Both the position numbers and the translations under genes were made by a program. A stretch of DNA of 64,000 nt, taken from Gemmatimonadota bacterium (GTDB taxonomy: Bacteria; Gemmatimonadota; Gemmatimonadetes; Longimicrobiales; Gaopeijiaceae). Of this stretch, positions 1 through 7,650 are shown one piece after another. Position 1 is the first letter of the stretch. Each line of letters starts with the position of its first letter. Location: the NCBI GenBank assembly GCA_022340865.1, contig JAJDNC010000065.1, positions 1-64,000 on the forward strand, in the 5' to 3' direction. The notes beneath the pieces were generated by a model. The model was not told the DNA's origin and searched no databases. It saw nothing but the letters and a program-made list of their open reading frames with translations.

Positions 1-927
1 CTTGAGCGTCTGGAACATGAACATGAAGTACCACTCCGGGCGGATGCCGGCGGGGGCCGCGGCGAAGGGGTCGGCCTTCACGCCGAGGTGCGCCGGCCAG
101 AACGCCGCCACGGAAGCCAGCATGGCCAGCGCCGCCAGCCAGCCCACCAGGTCCCGCATGAGGAACTGCGGGAAGAACTTGATGGTGCGCTTGGGCCCGC
201 CCTGGGCTTCGACGCCCGGCGGCACGCTCATGCCGTGCTTCTGCACCAGCAGCACGTGCAGCCCCACCAGACCGAAGACGACGGCGGGCAGAAACGACAC
301 GTGGAAGGCGTAGAAGCGGGTCAGCGTGGCGCCGGAGATCTCCTGGCCGCCCCTGAGGATCTCACGGATGAACGGCCCGACGATGGGCATCACGCCCGGG
401 ATATTCGTGCCGACGCGGGTGGCGAAGTACGACAGGGTGTTCCAGGGGAGCAGGTAGCCGGTGAACCCCATGAAGAGCACGCCGAAGAGCAGACCGACCC
501 CGGTCATCCAGGTGAGCTCCCGGGGCTTCCGGTACGCCTTCATCAGCATGACGCTGAACATGTGCACGAACGCCATGAAGATCAGCAGGTTCGCGCCCCA
601 CGCGTGTATGGACCGGATGAGCCAGCCGAACTTCACGTTCGCCATGAGGAACTGGACGGACTCGTACGCGCCCTCGGAGCTCGGCCGGTAGTAGATCAGC
701 AGCAGGATGCCGGTGCACACCTGGAGAATGAGCAGGAAAAGCGCCATTCCACCCATGTAGTACCAGAAGGAGTGCTTGTGGACGGGCACCTCCTTCTTCT
801 TCACGATGGGCGCCAGCACGCTGAACCCGATGCGGTCGTCCAGCCACCAGATCACCTTCTGGACGACACCGCGCCAACCTTCGGCCGCCGGCCCCCGGTC
901 GCGGGGCACCTCGCCGTGCGCGCTCAT
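1..927 (-). CDS. Cytochrome b of a Rieske/cytochrome b complex (3' end beyond window)
   Basis: Quinol-oxidising membrane subunit, with 309 codons visible. Starting at the ATG at 927 the protein has long hydrophobic helices and two histidine pairs for the b haems ([15 protein letters not shown], and FYAFHV to GLHVLL). The pairs are 14 and 15 residues apart, which is the cytochrome b6 spacing; mitochondrial-type cytochrome b has 14 and 14. The quinol-site motif PEWY lies just before the window edge, so this is probably a fused b6/subunit-IV form. The b6 cysteine for haem c-n is replaced by Tyr in FWYYMGG. It overlaps the Rieske gene by ATGA. The family call is firm; the missing C-terminus is not seen. 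Confidence 0.95.
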   Translation of the reverse strand, partial: MSAHGEVPRDRGPAAEGWRGVVQKVIWWLDDRIGFSVLAPIVKKKEVPVHKHSFWYYMGGMALFLLILQVCTGILLLIYYRPSSEGAYESVQFLMANVKFGWLIRSIHAWGANLLIFMAFVHMFSVMLMKAYRKPRELTWMTGVGLLFGVLFMGFTGYLLPWNTLSYFATRVGTNIPGVMPIVGPFIREILRGGQEISGATLTRFYAFHVSFLPAVVFGLVGLHVLLVQKHGMSVPPGVEAQGGPKRTIKFFPQFLMRDLVGWLAALAMLASVAAFWPAHLGVKADPFAAAPAGIRPEWYFMFMFQTLK

Positions 928-1433
928 GCCTTCTCCACGCTCACGACGATCTGGTCGCCCCGCACGTTCACGGCGTATTCCGTCAGCGGTTTGGGGGGCG
1001 GGCCGGAGACGTTCTTGCCGTTGAGGTTGTAGTGGCCGTTGTGGCACGCGCACCAGATCTGCTTGATGTCGGCGCGGTACTGCACGGTGCACCCCAAGTG
1101 CGTGCACACCGCGTTGAACGCCCGCAACTGTCCGTTGGGCGTCCTGATGAGGATTCCGGGCTTGTCGCCGAACTTGAAGATGCGCCCGGTGTTCGCGGCC
1201 ACGTCCGCGGGCTTGATGGACAGCGTCACGGAGTTCACCGCCGACTCGGCCAGCTCCGGTGGGACCCAGTACCGGACCACCGGATAGAGGATCGCCAGCA
1301 CGAATCCTCCTACGCTCGTCCCGAGCACCCAGTCGATGAAGCGCTTGCGGGTCACCCCGCCGCGCTGCTCTCGATCCTTCTGGGACATCGATCCCTCGCT
1401 TCCCGCCTGAGAAGAGAACGCTCTATTCGCCAT
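924..1433 (-). CDS. Rieske [2Fe-2S] subunit of the cytochrome b complex
   Basis: Iron-sulfur subunit that takes the first electron from quinol and passes it to a c-type cytochrome. The two cluster motifs are CTHLGC and CACHNGH, each giving one Cys and one His ligand. An N-terminal Tat-like TRKRFID segment precedes one membrane anchor (about residues 33-52 from the first Met). The 169-aa length is normal. Two starts are possible: the ATG at 1433, overlapping the upstream cytochrome gene, and the ATG at 1388, which has a better GAGGG site. It overlaps the cytochrome b start by 4 nt, so the two are translationally coupled. Confidence 0.95.
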   Translation of the reverse strand: MANRAFSSQAGSEGSMSQKDREQRGGVTRKRFIDWVLGTSVGGFVLAILYPVVRYWVPPELAESAVNSVTLSIKPADVAANTGRIFKFGDKPGILIRTPNGQLRAFNAVCTHLGCTVQYRADIKQIWCACHNGHYNLNGKNVSGPPPKPLTEYAVNVRGDQIVVSVEKA

Positions 1434-2718
1434 GCTGCTCTTCCGCCTCTCCGGCGCGGATCTTCAGGAGCAGTCCCGCGATGATGATCAGCACGAAGAG
1501 GGTGAAGACCGCCAGTCCCTCGCGGCGGTACGTGTGCTCGCGCAGAGCGGCCTTGCCCGTGGCGTCGGCCTTCGCCGTGATTGCGAAGCCGGGGGCCGTC
1601 TCCTTGCGCACCGTGGCCACGCTGAACGAGTGGACGGCGTTGCGGGCCTTGGTCTCGGCGTTGGTGACGTCCTGCAACTCAAAGAGCGCAGTGCTCACCT
1701 CCATGCCGAGGTTCTGGGCCTGCTCCAGCGTGGCCTTGCTCTGCTGCACCGCCGCCGAGAGAGAGTCCAGGTCCTTCTTGATGAGCAGGAACTGCTCCCC
1801 GTTGGGGTCGTCCGCCGCGTGGCACTGCCGGCACACCGTCGCGGTGCGGGTCACCAGCAAGGAGTCGGAGACCGGCTCGATGTCATGGTGGTTGTGGCAG
1901 GTGGCGCACCCGGGCAGGCCGTGCTCGTCGAACAGCCTCTCGTGGCCGCTCTTGTCGAAGTTGTCGGCCATCGTGGAGTGGCAATTGCCGCACACGTTGC
2001 GCACCGACGCGATGCCGGGAGGCGCCGCCCCGTGGTTCCCGTGGCAGGTGTTGCACACCGGCGCCGACAGGTCGCCCTTCACGAGGAGGAGCTGGCCGTG
2101 GACGCTTCGGGTGTACTTCTCCACCTGGTCGGTGGGGATCCCCCGCCCCGCCATGAGCGTGGAATCCGAGTGACAGCGCCCGCACGTCTTCGGGACGTTG
2201 GTGGGGTAGACGCTCGACAGTGGGTCGGTCGGCGGCCGGATGTCGTGGGCCGGATGGCAGTCGATGCACGTCGCGACGGTGGTGTCGCCCTTGGTCCGTA
2301 GGAGGATCCCGTGGACCGACGTCCAGTACTCCGACACCTGGTCGGTGCGGAGGCTGGGGTCGAACTGGCGCATGAACGCGCCGTCGGAGTGGCACCGCCC
2401 GCACAGCGCCGGAATGTCCTTGCGCGCCGGCGCGTGCAGGAACCCCATGGCGGGATCGAGGACGTTGGAGCCTCCGCTACCATGGCACGAGAGGCACCCC
2501 AGGCCCACCTGCGAGTGGATGTCGCTGGGAAACGACTTCGCCGGCTGCGAGAGGCGTGGGTCGGAGAGCTTCAGGTGGCACGCCACGCAGTCCTCGGAGA
2601 CGGGAAGCGCCTGGGCCTGCAGGGGCGCGGGCCTCCAGAGGACCGCCGCCGCGACCAGCGCCAACGCTCCCGGTGCCATGGAGAGCGCGGACCATACGCC
2701 AGGGAGCCGGGCCCTCAT
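1423..2718 (-). CDS. Nine-haem c-type cytochrome with C-terminal membrane anchor
   Basis: 431-aa exported cytochrome. An N-terminal signal segment (about residues 9-35) is followed by nine CXXCH motifs (CVACH, CLSCH, CGRCH twice, CIDCH, CNTCH, CGNCH, CATCH, CRQCH). A C-terminal stretch without haems (VQQSKATLEQAQNL onwards) resembles a coiled coil, and a last TM helix (LAVFTLFVLIIIAGLLL) ends in a short charged tail. It lies between a 10-haem lipoprotein and the Rieske gene, the place where a c1-type subunit would be expected. I infer that it takes electrons from the Rieske centre at the outer face of the inner membrane. Its start overlaps the upstream stop by ATGA. Confidence 0.9.
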   Translation of the reverse strand: MRARLPGVWSALSMAPGALALVAAAVLWRPAPLQAQALPVSEDCVACHLKLSDPRLSQPAKSFPSDIHSQVGLGCLSCHGSGGSNVLDPAMGFLHAPARKDIPALCGRCHSDGAFMRQFDPSLRTDQVSEYWTSVHGILLRTKGDTTVATCIDCHPAHDIRPPTDPLSSVYPTNVPKTCGRCHSDSTLMAGRGIPTDQVEKYTRSVHGQLLLVKGDLSAPVCNTCHGNHGAAPPGIASVRNVCGNCHSTMADNFDKSGHERLFDEHGLPGCATCHNHHDIEPVSDSLLVTRTATVCRQCHAADDPNGEQFLLIKKDLDSLSAAVQQSKATLEQAQNLGMEVSTALFELQDVTNAETKARNAVHSFSVATVRKETAPGFAITAKADATGKAALREHTYRREGLAVFTLFVLIIIAGLLLKIRAGEAEEQHGE

Positions 2719-3674
2719 CGCCAGCCTCCCCTCGTCGGCACCGCTGCGACCCCCCGGCCGGCGCCCCCGGACAGCGGAGGTGCCGTACGGCGCTGCCTCC
2801 GCGCCGAGCTCGGCGGCGCCCGAACGTCCCCCTTCGCCCCGGCTGCCCCGCCCGGCCGCACCTGGTGGCACTGGGCGCATACCTTGCCGGGCTCGTGGTT
2901 CTCTCTGTCCTGGTGACACACCAGGCAGATGTTCCGCGTCTCGGTCATGTGCTCGGTGACGGGCTCGTTGTGGCACCCGGCCGCGTTGCAGTTCAGGTGT
3001 GCCGCCAGCGTGTGCGCCCCGGCAGGCGGCTGGCGATGACAGGTCATGCACCTCGCGGTCGGCTGATGATGCTTCTCGTGACAGGTGCCGCACGACACGG
3101 TGGGCTTGAGGTTGGGCATGGCCTGGTGGCAGGTCTTGCAGGTGAACGACTTGTGGCGTGCATGGTCGAAGGGGAGCGACCGTGTCCGCGCGGTGGGCCA
3201 GACCGAGAGCTTGATCTGTTCCTGCACCACCAGCGGCGCGGGCGGCGCCTTGTGGCAGTCGAGACAGCTGCGCCCGTTGGTGCCGCCGTGGTGGCAGCTC
3301 ATGCAGTCCGTCTTCGTGAGCACGCGCTGGGTGACGAAGGCGCTGGAGCGATGGCACTGCGGGCATCCGACCCCCGCATGTGTCGTGTGCCCTTCGGGCG
3401 CCTTGTGGCACGTGCGGCAGGCGATCCCCACGTGATACTCGTGGGGAAAGCGCTCCGCCCGCGTGGCGCGGCGGGCCTCTGCGGGTAGAAAGCGCCGTAC
3501 CGGCGTCGTGTCCTGGCCCTGTGCGGCGGCCTGGGCTGCCGAAGGCTGCGCGGCGGCCGTGGTGTCTGCGGCAGGCTGTTCCCCGGTGGCACCCGTGGAC
3601 GGCTTTCCGCCACCGCAGGCGGCGACGAGCAGGACGGACGTGACGAATACGGCGCGGGCAGGTAGGCGTCGCAC
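2715..3674 (-). CDS. Ten-haem c-type cytochrome lipoprotein
   Basis: 319-aa lipoprotein with a signal peptide ending in the lipobox VLLVAAC. It has nine CXXCH motifs plus one CX4CH (CNAAGCH), so ten predicted haems. A low-complexity Ala/Gln/Pro linker separates the lipid anchor from the haem domain, which begins near FPHEYH. Its last third matches the C-terminus of the 20-haem protein at 9159-11033 closely, sharing HHQPT, CHRQPP, CLVCHQD and the single CX4CH. The GTG start shares one base with the TAG stop of the upstream membrane-protein gene. It probably acts as a periplasmic electron carrier beside the Rieske/b complex. Confidence 0.9.
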   Translation of the reverse strand: MRRLPARAVFVTSVLLVAACGGGKPSTGATGEQPAADTTAAAQPSAAQAAAQGQDTTPVRRFLPAEARRATRAERFPHEYHVGIACRTCHKAPEGHTTHAGVGCPQCHRSSAFVTQRVLTKTDCMSCHHGGTNGRSCLDCHKAPPAPLVVQEQIKLSVWPTARTRSLPFDHARHKSFTCKTCHQAMPNLKPTVSCGTCHEKHHQPTARCMTCHRQPPAGAHTLAAHLNCNAAGCHNEPVTEHMTETRNICLVCHQDRENHEPGKVCAQCHQVRPGGAAGAKGDVRAPPSSARRQRRTAPPLSGGAGRGVAAVPTRGGWR

Positions 3675-4420
3675 TACGATCCCGCCTCTCCCCCACGGAT
3701 GTGGGGCCGAAGTTGATCTTGGTGAAGGAGGTAGAGCGCCGCCCACACCGTGGGCAGCGCAACCCAGAGGGTGGCGACCACCGCGAGGGCCACGGCGCCG
3801 AGCTCGTTGACCCGCATGCCGGTGCCGACGATGGAAGGGCGGACACGAACGAAGAGCACGGTGGTGGCGGCCAGCGTGAGCGTCAGCACCGCCGAGCCTA
3901 CACGCCCCCACCGGCCCTCTGGCCATCGCCGGGCGGCGGCCTTCACGGCCCTCCATCCCTCCCAGGCGGCCCACGTGCACAGGGAGAGCCCGAGAATCCA
4001 GCCACCCACGGCGAAGAAGAGCCAGGATGCCCGCATCTCCGTCATGAGCGCGGCGGTGAGCGAGATGGACGCGGTGACCAACCAGCCGATGCCCAGCAGG
4101 GGAATCGACAGGAGCGCGGCCAGCACGGCGTGGCGCAGCGCGGTCCCGCGGGTGAGGCAGGCGGGACGGCCGATCACGGCGAGGGCCCCTCCGTGCAGGA
4201 GGCCCAGAGTGGCGCCCACCACGAACAGCACGGGCGCGGCCAGGAGCTGAAGCCCCGGGTTCACGACACCGCTGACGGTGAGCGCTCCGACCACGATACC
4301 TCCTCCGGCGACACCCCCCGCCAGTGTCCAGGAGAGGACCAGTCGGGCGCACGCTCCCCGGGGACTCGTCACGAAGTCCCGGAAAGCACGAGCCTGACTG
4401 CTGGCGGGCGGTCGTCGCAT
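3674..4420 (-). CDS. Six-TM membrane protein heading the Rieske/b operon
   Basis: I do not recognise the family. The 248-residue product is strongly hydrophobic with about six helices (for example LAGGVAGGGIVVGALTVSGV and LGAVALAVVATLWVALP). It has no haem motif and only a few Cys. It is coupled to the downstream 10-haem lipoprotein by a TAGTG overlap, so a role in anchoring or assembling the complex is plausible but only inferred. A GTG at 4492 would add 24 residues. There GGGAGG lies only 2 nt from the start, whereas the ATG at 4420 lacks a clear ribosome site, so the start is uncertain. Confidence 0.7.
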   Translation of the reverse strand: MRRPPASSQARAFRDFVTSPRGACARLVLSWTLAGGVAGGGIVVGALTVSGVVNPGLQLLAAPVLFVVGATLGLLHGGALAVIGRPACLTRGTALRHAVLAALLSIPLLGIGWLVTASISLTAALMTEMRASWLFFAVGGWILGLSLCTWAAWEGWRAVKAAARRWPEGRWGRVGSAVLTLTLAATTVLFVRVRPSIVGTGMRVNELGAVALAVVATLWVALPTVWAALYLLHQDQLRPHIRGGEAGS

Positions 4421-4601
4421 GTGCCACTCGAGGGCGGGATATGCGTCCGCAACCCTTCGCGGACATCCCGCCCAACCCCTGATGTATCTCACGTCCTCCC
4501 GCAGGAGGACCCAACCATCGATGTGAGATCCGGGTGGCTCACGCCTCGTCGGACCGCTCGTTTCGTGCCGGCCGCTTCAGCTCCGGCGCCGGTTGCCCGA
4601 A

Positions 4602-4617
4602 TCCGTAGAATCACGGA
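4602..4617. promoter_or_regulatory. Putative operator dyad, copy 2 (upstream of Rieske/b operon)
   Basis: TCCGTAGAATCACGGA is an inverted repeat with 5-bp arms, extended to 6 bp by flanking A and T. It matches the dyad at 12763-12778 at 14 of 16 positions. It sits 185-200 bp upstream of the ATG at 4420, or 110-125 bp upstream of the alternative GTG. The binding protein is unknown. Confidence 0.55.
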
Positions 4618-4655
4618 TGCAACCGCGCAATGAGAATGGAATCACGGGTAGGATT

Positions 4656-4702
4656 TCCGCTGTAGGGTCTACGCGGATAGCCCTGTGGGGAGAATCCCCC
4701 AC
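4656..4702 (-). terminator. Pair of stem-loops, possible terminator of the upstream cytochrome operon
   Basis: Stem 1 (4685-4702) pairs GTGGGG with CCCCAC across 6 nt. Stem 2 (4656-4677) pairs TCCGC-GTAG with CTAC-GCGGA, with one bulged T. They lie 130-180 nt past the stop of the last gene of the operon. Neither has a U-run, so intrinsic termination is only a possibility. Confidence 0.3.
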
Positions 4703-4834
4703 TCCCGTAGAAGTACTGATTTCCGGGCGTAACAGAACCACCCTTCACCGGAGGAGAAGGGCCCTGGTGGGGATGTGGACCGGCGCTCGCGGCCTGCGAT
4801 GGCCGTCATGAGGGAGACGGCCGGCGCGACCGGA

Positions 4835-5212
4835 TCAGCGTCCCGTCGGGCGCTTCTCCGGAATGGCCGCCTTGGCCGTGTCGGGCTTGGCAAGGGTCCG
4901 GATGTACCGGGCGATGGCCACCTCCTGCTCGTGGTCCAGCGTGCCCTTGAACGGCTGCATGATGCCGATGCCGTTCTCGAGCACCGCCACCGTCGAGTCC
5001 TCGCTCACGCCCTGGTAGATGGAGGGGTCGTTGAGCGGCTTGAGGGCCTTGATCCGGCTCGCCAACACCTCGGGCGGCACTCCGTCCTTGCCGTGGCACT
5101 GCGCGCAGTTGGCCTCGTAGAGCGCCTTGCCGTCGGGCTCCTGGCCCAGCAAGGTCCCCGCGCTCAGCACGAGACCCACCCCCACGGCCACTGCGACGTT
5201 CGTGAGCCTCAT
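4835..5212 (-). CDS. Small soluble c-type cytochrome (one haem)
   Basis: 125-aa class I cytochrome c. The signal peptide (VAVAVGVGLVLSAG) is followed by mature protein with one CAQCH motif and a likely Met ligand in NGIGIMQPF. The helical end DHEQEVAIARYIRTL is typical of the family's C-terminal helix. The ATG at 5212 has a strong GGAGG site 7 nt upstream. It is the last gene of the first cytochrome operon and is a good candidate for a diffusible periplasmic shuttle between membrane complexes. The partner is not shown by the sequence. Confidence 0.9.
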   Translation of the reverse strand: MRLTNVAVAVGVGLVLSAGTLLGQEPDGKALYEANCAQCHGKDGVPPEVLASRIKALKPLNDPSIYQGVSEDSTVAVLENGIGIMQPFKGTLDHEQEVAIARYIRTLAKPDTAKAAIPEKRPTGR

Positions 5213-5267
5213 AGACCTGCCTCCGAATGTGAAAGACGCCCGCCAACCATGCCCGGGGTGGTAACGG

Positions 5268-5786
5268 CTACTTCGCCTTCCCCGGCTCACCCGCAGCTCC
5301 GAGGACGTCGGGGCGCAGGGTGTATAGGACGTAGTATGCCACCGCGTCGATCTCGCGGGGTGAGATACCCGCGACACCGTAGATGGGCATTCCCCCGCTG
5401 TGACCCGTGAAGACCATCTTGCGCAGCGAGTCCAGGGACTCGTACTTCCAGTCCGGCCGCACCAGCGAGGGCACCTTCAGGCCGCGGTCCTTCGCGTACT
5501 GCGTGCCGGCCTCGCCCACCGTCCCGTGGCACCGCCGGCACTTCTCCGCATAGACCTCGTTGCCCTGGAAGCTCCTGACGCTGTCGCTTGCCCACGTGAC
5601 GCTGTCGAAGAGCTTCTGCGAGTATAGCATCTGGGCCTCGGCGACCTGCGCCGCCCTGTTGGGCGGCTGGAAGTGCTTCTGCTCGCACGCCCCGACGGCC
5701 ACCGCGGCCGCCAGGGCCATGATAAATCCGGGACGCTTCGTGAACGCGGGGAATCTCCCGTGCTTCATGGCCTTCGTGAGCCTCAT
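5268..5786 (-). CDS. Monohaem cytochrome c lipoprotein
   Basis: 172-aa product with a signal peptide ending in the lipobox AVGAC, then one class I cytochrome c domain: CRRCH near residue 85 and a probable Met axial ligand in HSGGMPIYG. The motif SPREIDAVAYYVLYTLR is a cytochrome C-terminal helix. It resembles the membrane-tethered monohaem cytochromes found beside many respiratory complexes. It starts within the stop of the TPR lipoprotein gene (ATGA overlap) and is followed 55 nt later by the soluble cytochrome gene. Confidence 0.9.
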   Translation of the reverse strand: MRLTKAMKHGRFPAFTKRPGFIMALAAAVAVGACEQKHFQPPNRAAQVAEAQMLYSQKLFDSVTWASDSVRSFQGNEVYAEKCRRCHGTVGEAGTQYAKDRGLKVPSLVRPDWKYESLDSLRKMVFTGHSGGMPIYGVAGISPREIDAVAYYVLYTLRPDVLGAAGEPGKAK

Positions 5787-6166
5787 CGAGCCGTATCCGT
5801 GCCCGTCGGTTGGATGAGCGTGGCACCCGGAGAGATCTTCTGGGCCTCGGCCAGCGCCGCCCTGGCGGAATCCTCGTTGCCCAGCGCGTGCTGAGCCATG
5901 TAGATGCCGAACCAGGCCGCGGAGACGTCGCTCTTCAGGTCCCTCGCCTTGGTATAATGCTCGAGGGCCGTCTTGTGATCCCCCGCGCGGAACGCCTCGT
6001 TGGCGCTATCGAGCTGTGCCTGCACCGCCGGAGGCACCCCCTCCTGCGCCTTCGTGGCCTGCTGGGCGCTGATGTCCCCCGTCTTCTCCTCCTTCGGACG
6101 GCATGCCGTCGACGCGGCTACGGCGGTCAGAGCCAGCAACGCGACCAGGAACCGAGAGGTCTTCAT
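5783..6166 (-). CDS. Small TPR lipoprotein in the cytochrome operon
   Basis: 127-aa lipoprotein (lipobox AASTAC) with roughly two tetratricopeptide repeats, seen in ANEAFRAGDHKTALEHYTKA and AAWFGIYMAQHALGNEDSA. It has no haem motif. It overlaps both neighbours by ATGA (16-haem cytochrome upstream, monohaem lipoprotein downstream), so it is expressed with them. TPR proteins are scaffolds, so it may help assemble or dock the cytochromes. That role is inferred from context only. Confidence 0.8.
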   Translation of the reverse strand: MKTSRFLVALLALTAVAASTACRPKEEKTGDISAQQATKAQEGVPPAVQAQLDSANEAFRAGDHKTALEHYTKARDLKSDVSAAWFGIYMAQHALGNEDSARAALAEAQKISPGATLIQPTGTDTAR

Positions 6167-7650
6167 CCTCCACCTCCGTCCAGGGGATTCCCGATGTGGC
6201 AGAACGAGCAGGCCCTCGGGTTCTGTTGGTACGCCCGCGCGGCGTCGAAGTCCCGCCCGTGGGGGTTCACCTTGAAGGCCCCGAGCACGCTGTGGCACTG
6301 CGTGCAGTCCGTCTGCTTGTGACAGCTCGTGCAGCTCTCCAGCCCCTGCCGCGCCGCCTGCCCATGACGCAACAGCCAGAGCGGCTCGCTGTCGTGGTAG
6401 CCCGGCCCCAGGCGTCCGTGCGCGGTGAGCCCACTCTCCTGGTGGCAGGCCCGGCAGAACACCGTGACGTTGTGGCAGTTGGCGCACTCCGCGTCCCTGC
6501 CCCAGGCCGCGGCCGCGTGCTTGGCGACGAAGCCCGCCGGATGGTAGCCTCCCGTGGAGGGCCCGTCGTGACAGCTCACGCAGAACGACTCCACGTGGCA
6601 GGTCGCGCACTGCTTCGGATCGCTGGCCGCCAGCGTGCTGTGGGTCTTCAGGAAGAACATCGACGAGTGGCTGTCCGGTGGCCGCTCCTTCACCCGGACT
6701 CCGGGAGCCGTGGACTGTTGCCGCGTCGGCATCGAGGCCACCTGCTTCGGCAGCGGCTCCAGATGACAGGACTGGCAGTCGTTGCGCGTATGGCACGTCA
6801 CGCACGCCGTCCTGGATGCCTGGGCACCGTGCTTGGTGATCCAGCCGCTGTTGTCGTGCGTCGCCGGCACCGGATACTGCGCCTTCGCCGGCGGTAGCTG
6901 CATCCCTTCGGGAGCCGCGGGGATCTCCTGGATCGCCCTGCGGTCGGCATCCACGTGGCACGAAGCGCAGCGCTCCCGGGTGTGGCACGTGGCGCAGCGC
7001 GCAGCGTTCTGAGCCGCCTCCACGCCGTGGCCTCCGGCGAGGAACCCCTTCGCCGCGTGGTCCGGCGGCGGCTTGATGGCCTCGATCTGGCTCAGGCTGA
7101 ACCCCGACCGCGCCAGCGGCACGTGGCACGTCGAGCACTTCGCATCCACCTGGTGCTGGGTGGCCTTGTGCGCATGGCACGAGAAGCACGTGGAGAGCTG
7201 GATGTTCGCGGTGACGTCCATGCGCGTTCCACCCGGCTGCGAGTGGCACGCCTCACAGGCCAGCGCCGAGTCACCCGCCACCTGGAGCAGCGCCGGGTGG
7301 ATGTCGTGGTGGAACTTGAGGTTGGTGTGGCGCAGGGCCGGTGGCGTGTAGTTGACCGGTGGCACCAGGCTCCCGTTGTGGCAGCGGGCGCACACCTGCG
7401 GCGACGGGAAGAAGGATGTCGTATCCCCCGTCGGGATGCCCTGGTGGCACCCCGTGCACAGCGGGAAGAGCCCCTCGTGGCGTTGGTGCGGGAACGTCTG
7501 CACCGGCTGCGTCTGCGCGGGCTGCTGGCCGAGGGCCGGAGCCGCCGTCCACGCCGCGCCGACGAGCACGAGGACGAGCCCTGCCACCACCGGAAGCCGA
7601 TGCAGGTGCGGAACCCGCGTCCGTCGCATCCCTCGTGCGAGCGCGCTCAT
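6163..7650 (-). CDS. Sixteen-haem periplasmic c-type cytochrome (conduit component)
   Basis: 495-aa secreted protein with an N-terminal signal peptide (LPVVAGLVLVLVGAAWTAAPALG) and 16 CXXCH motifs spread along its length, from CTGCH at the start to CSFCH near the C-terminus. It has no lipobox and no C-terminal anchor. Its ATG overlaps the stop of the outer-membrane barrel gene (ATGA), so the two are made in step, as expected if the cytochrome plugs or docks with the barrel like MtrA/OmaB in porin-cytochrome conduits. The family differs in detail from MtrA (10 haems). The role is inferred from architecture. Confidence 0.9.
   Translation of the reverse strand: MSALARGMRRTRVPHLHRLPVVAGLVLVLVGAAWTAAPALGQQPAQTQPVQTFPHQRHEGLFPLCTGCHQGIPTGDTTSFFPSPQVCARCHNGSLVPPVNYTPPALRHTNLKFHHDIHPALLQVAGDSALACEACHSQPGGTRMDVTANIQLSTCFSCHAHKATQHQVDAKCSTCHVPLARSGFSLSQIEAIKPPPDHAAKGFLAGGHGVEAAQNAARCATCHTRERCASCHVDADRRAIQEIPAAPEGMQLPPAKAQYPVPATHDNSGWITKHGAQASRTACVTCHTRNDCQSCHLEPLPKQVASMPTRQQSTAPGVRVKERPPDSHSSMFFLKTHSTLAASDPKQCATCHVESFCVSCHDGPSTGGYHPAGFVAKHAAAAWGRDAECANCHNVTVFCRACHQESGLTAHGRLGPGYHDSEPLWLLRHGQAARQGLESCTSCHKQTDCTQCHSVLGAFKVNPHGRDFDAARAYQQNPRACSFCHIGNPLDGGGG

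Larger units (their letters stand above)
4421..4834 (-). other. Inter-operon region between the two cytochrome operons
   Basis: A non-coding stretch between the monohaem cytochrome stop (4835) and the Rieske/b operon. In transcription order it holds two stem-loops (4685-4702 and 4656-4677) and then the 16-bp dyad at 4602-4617. A further palindromic segment, TCCTCCTGCGGGAGGA, lies near 4496-4512. The order stem-loops then operator then gene fits a terminator for the upstream operon followed by a regulated promoter for the downstream one. I could not place a convincing -35/-10 pair. Confidence 0.5.
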
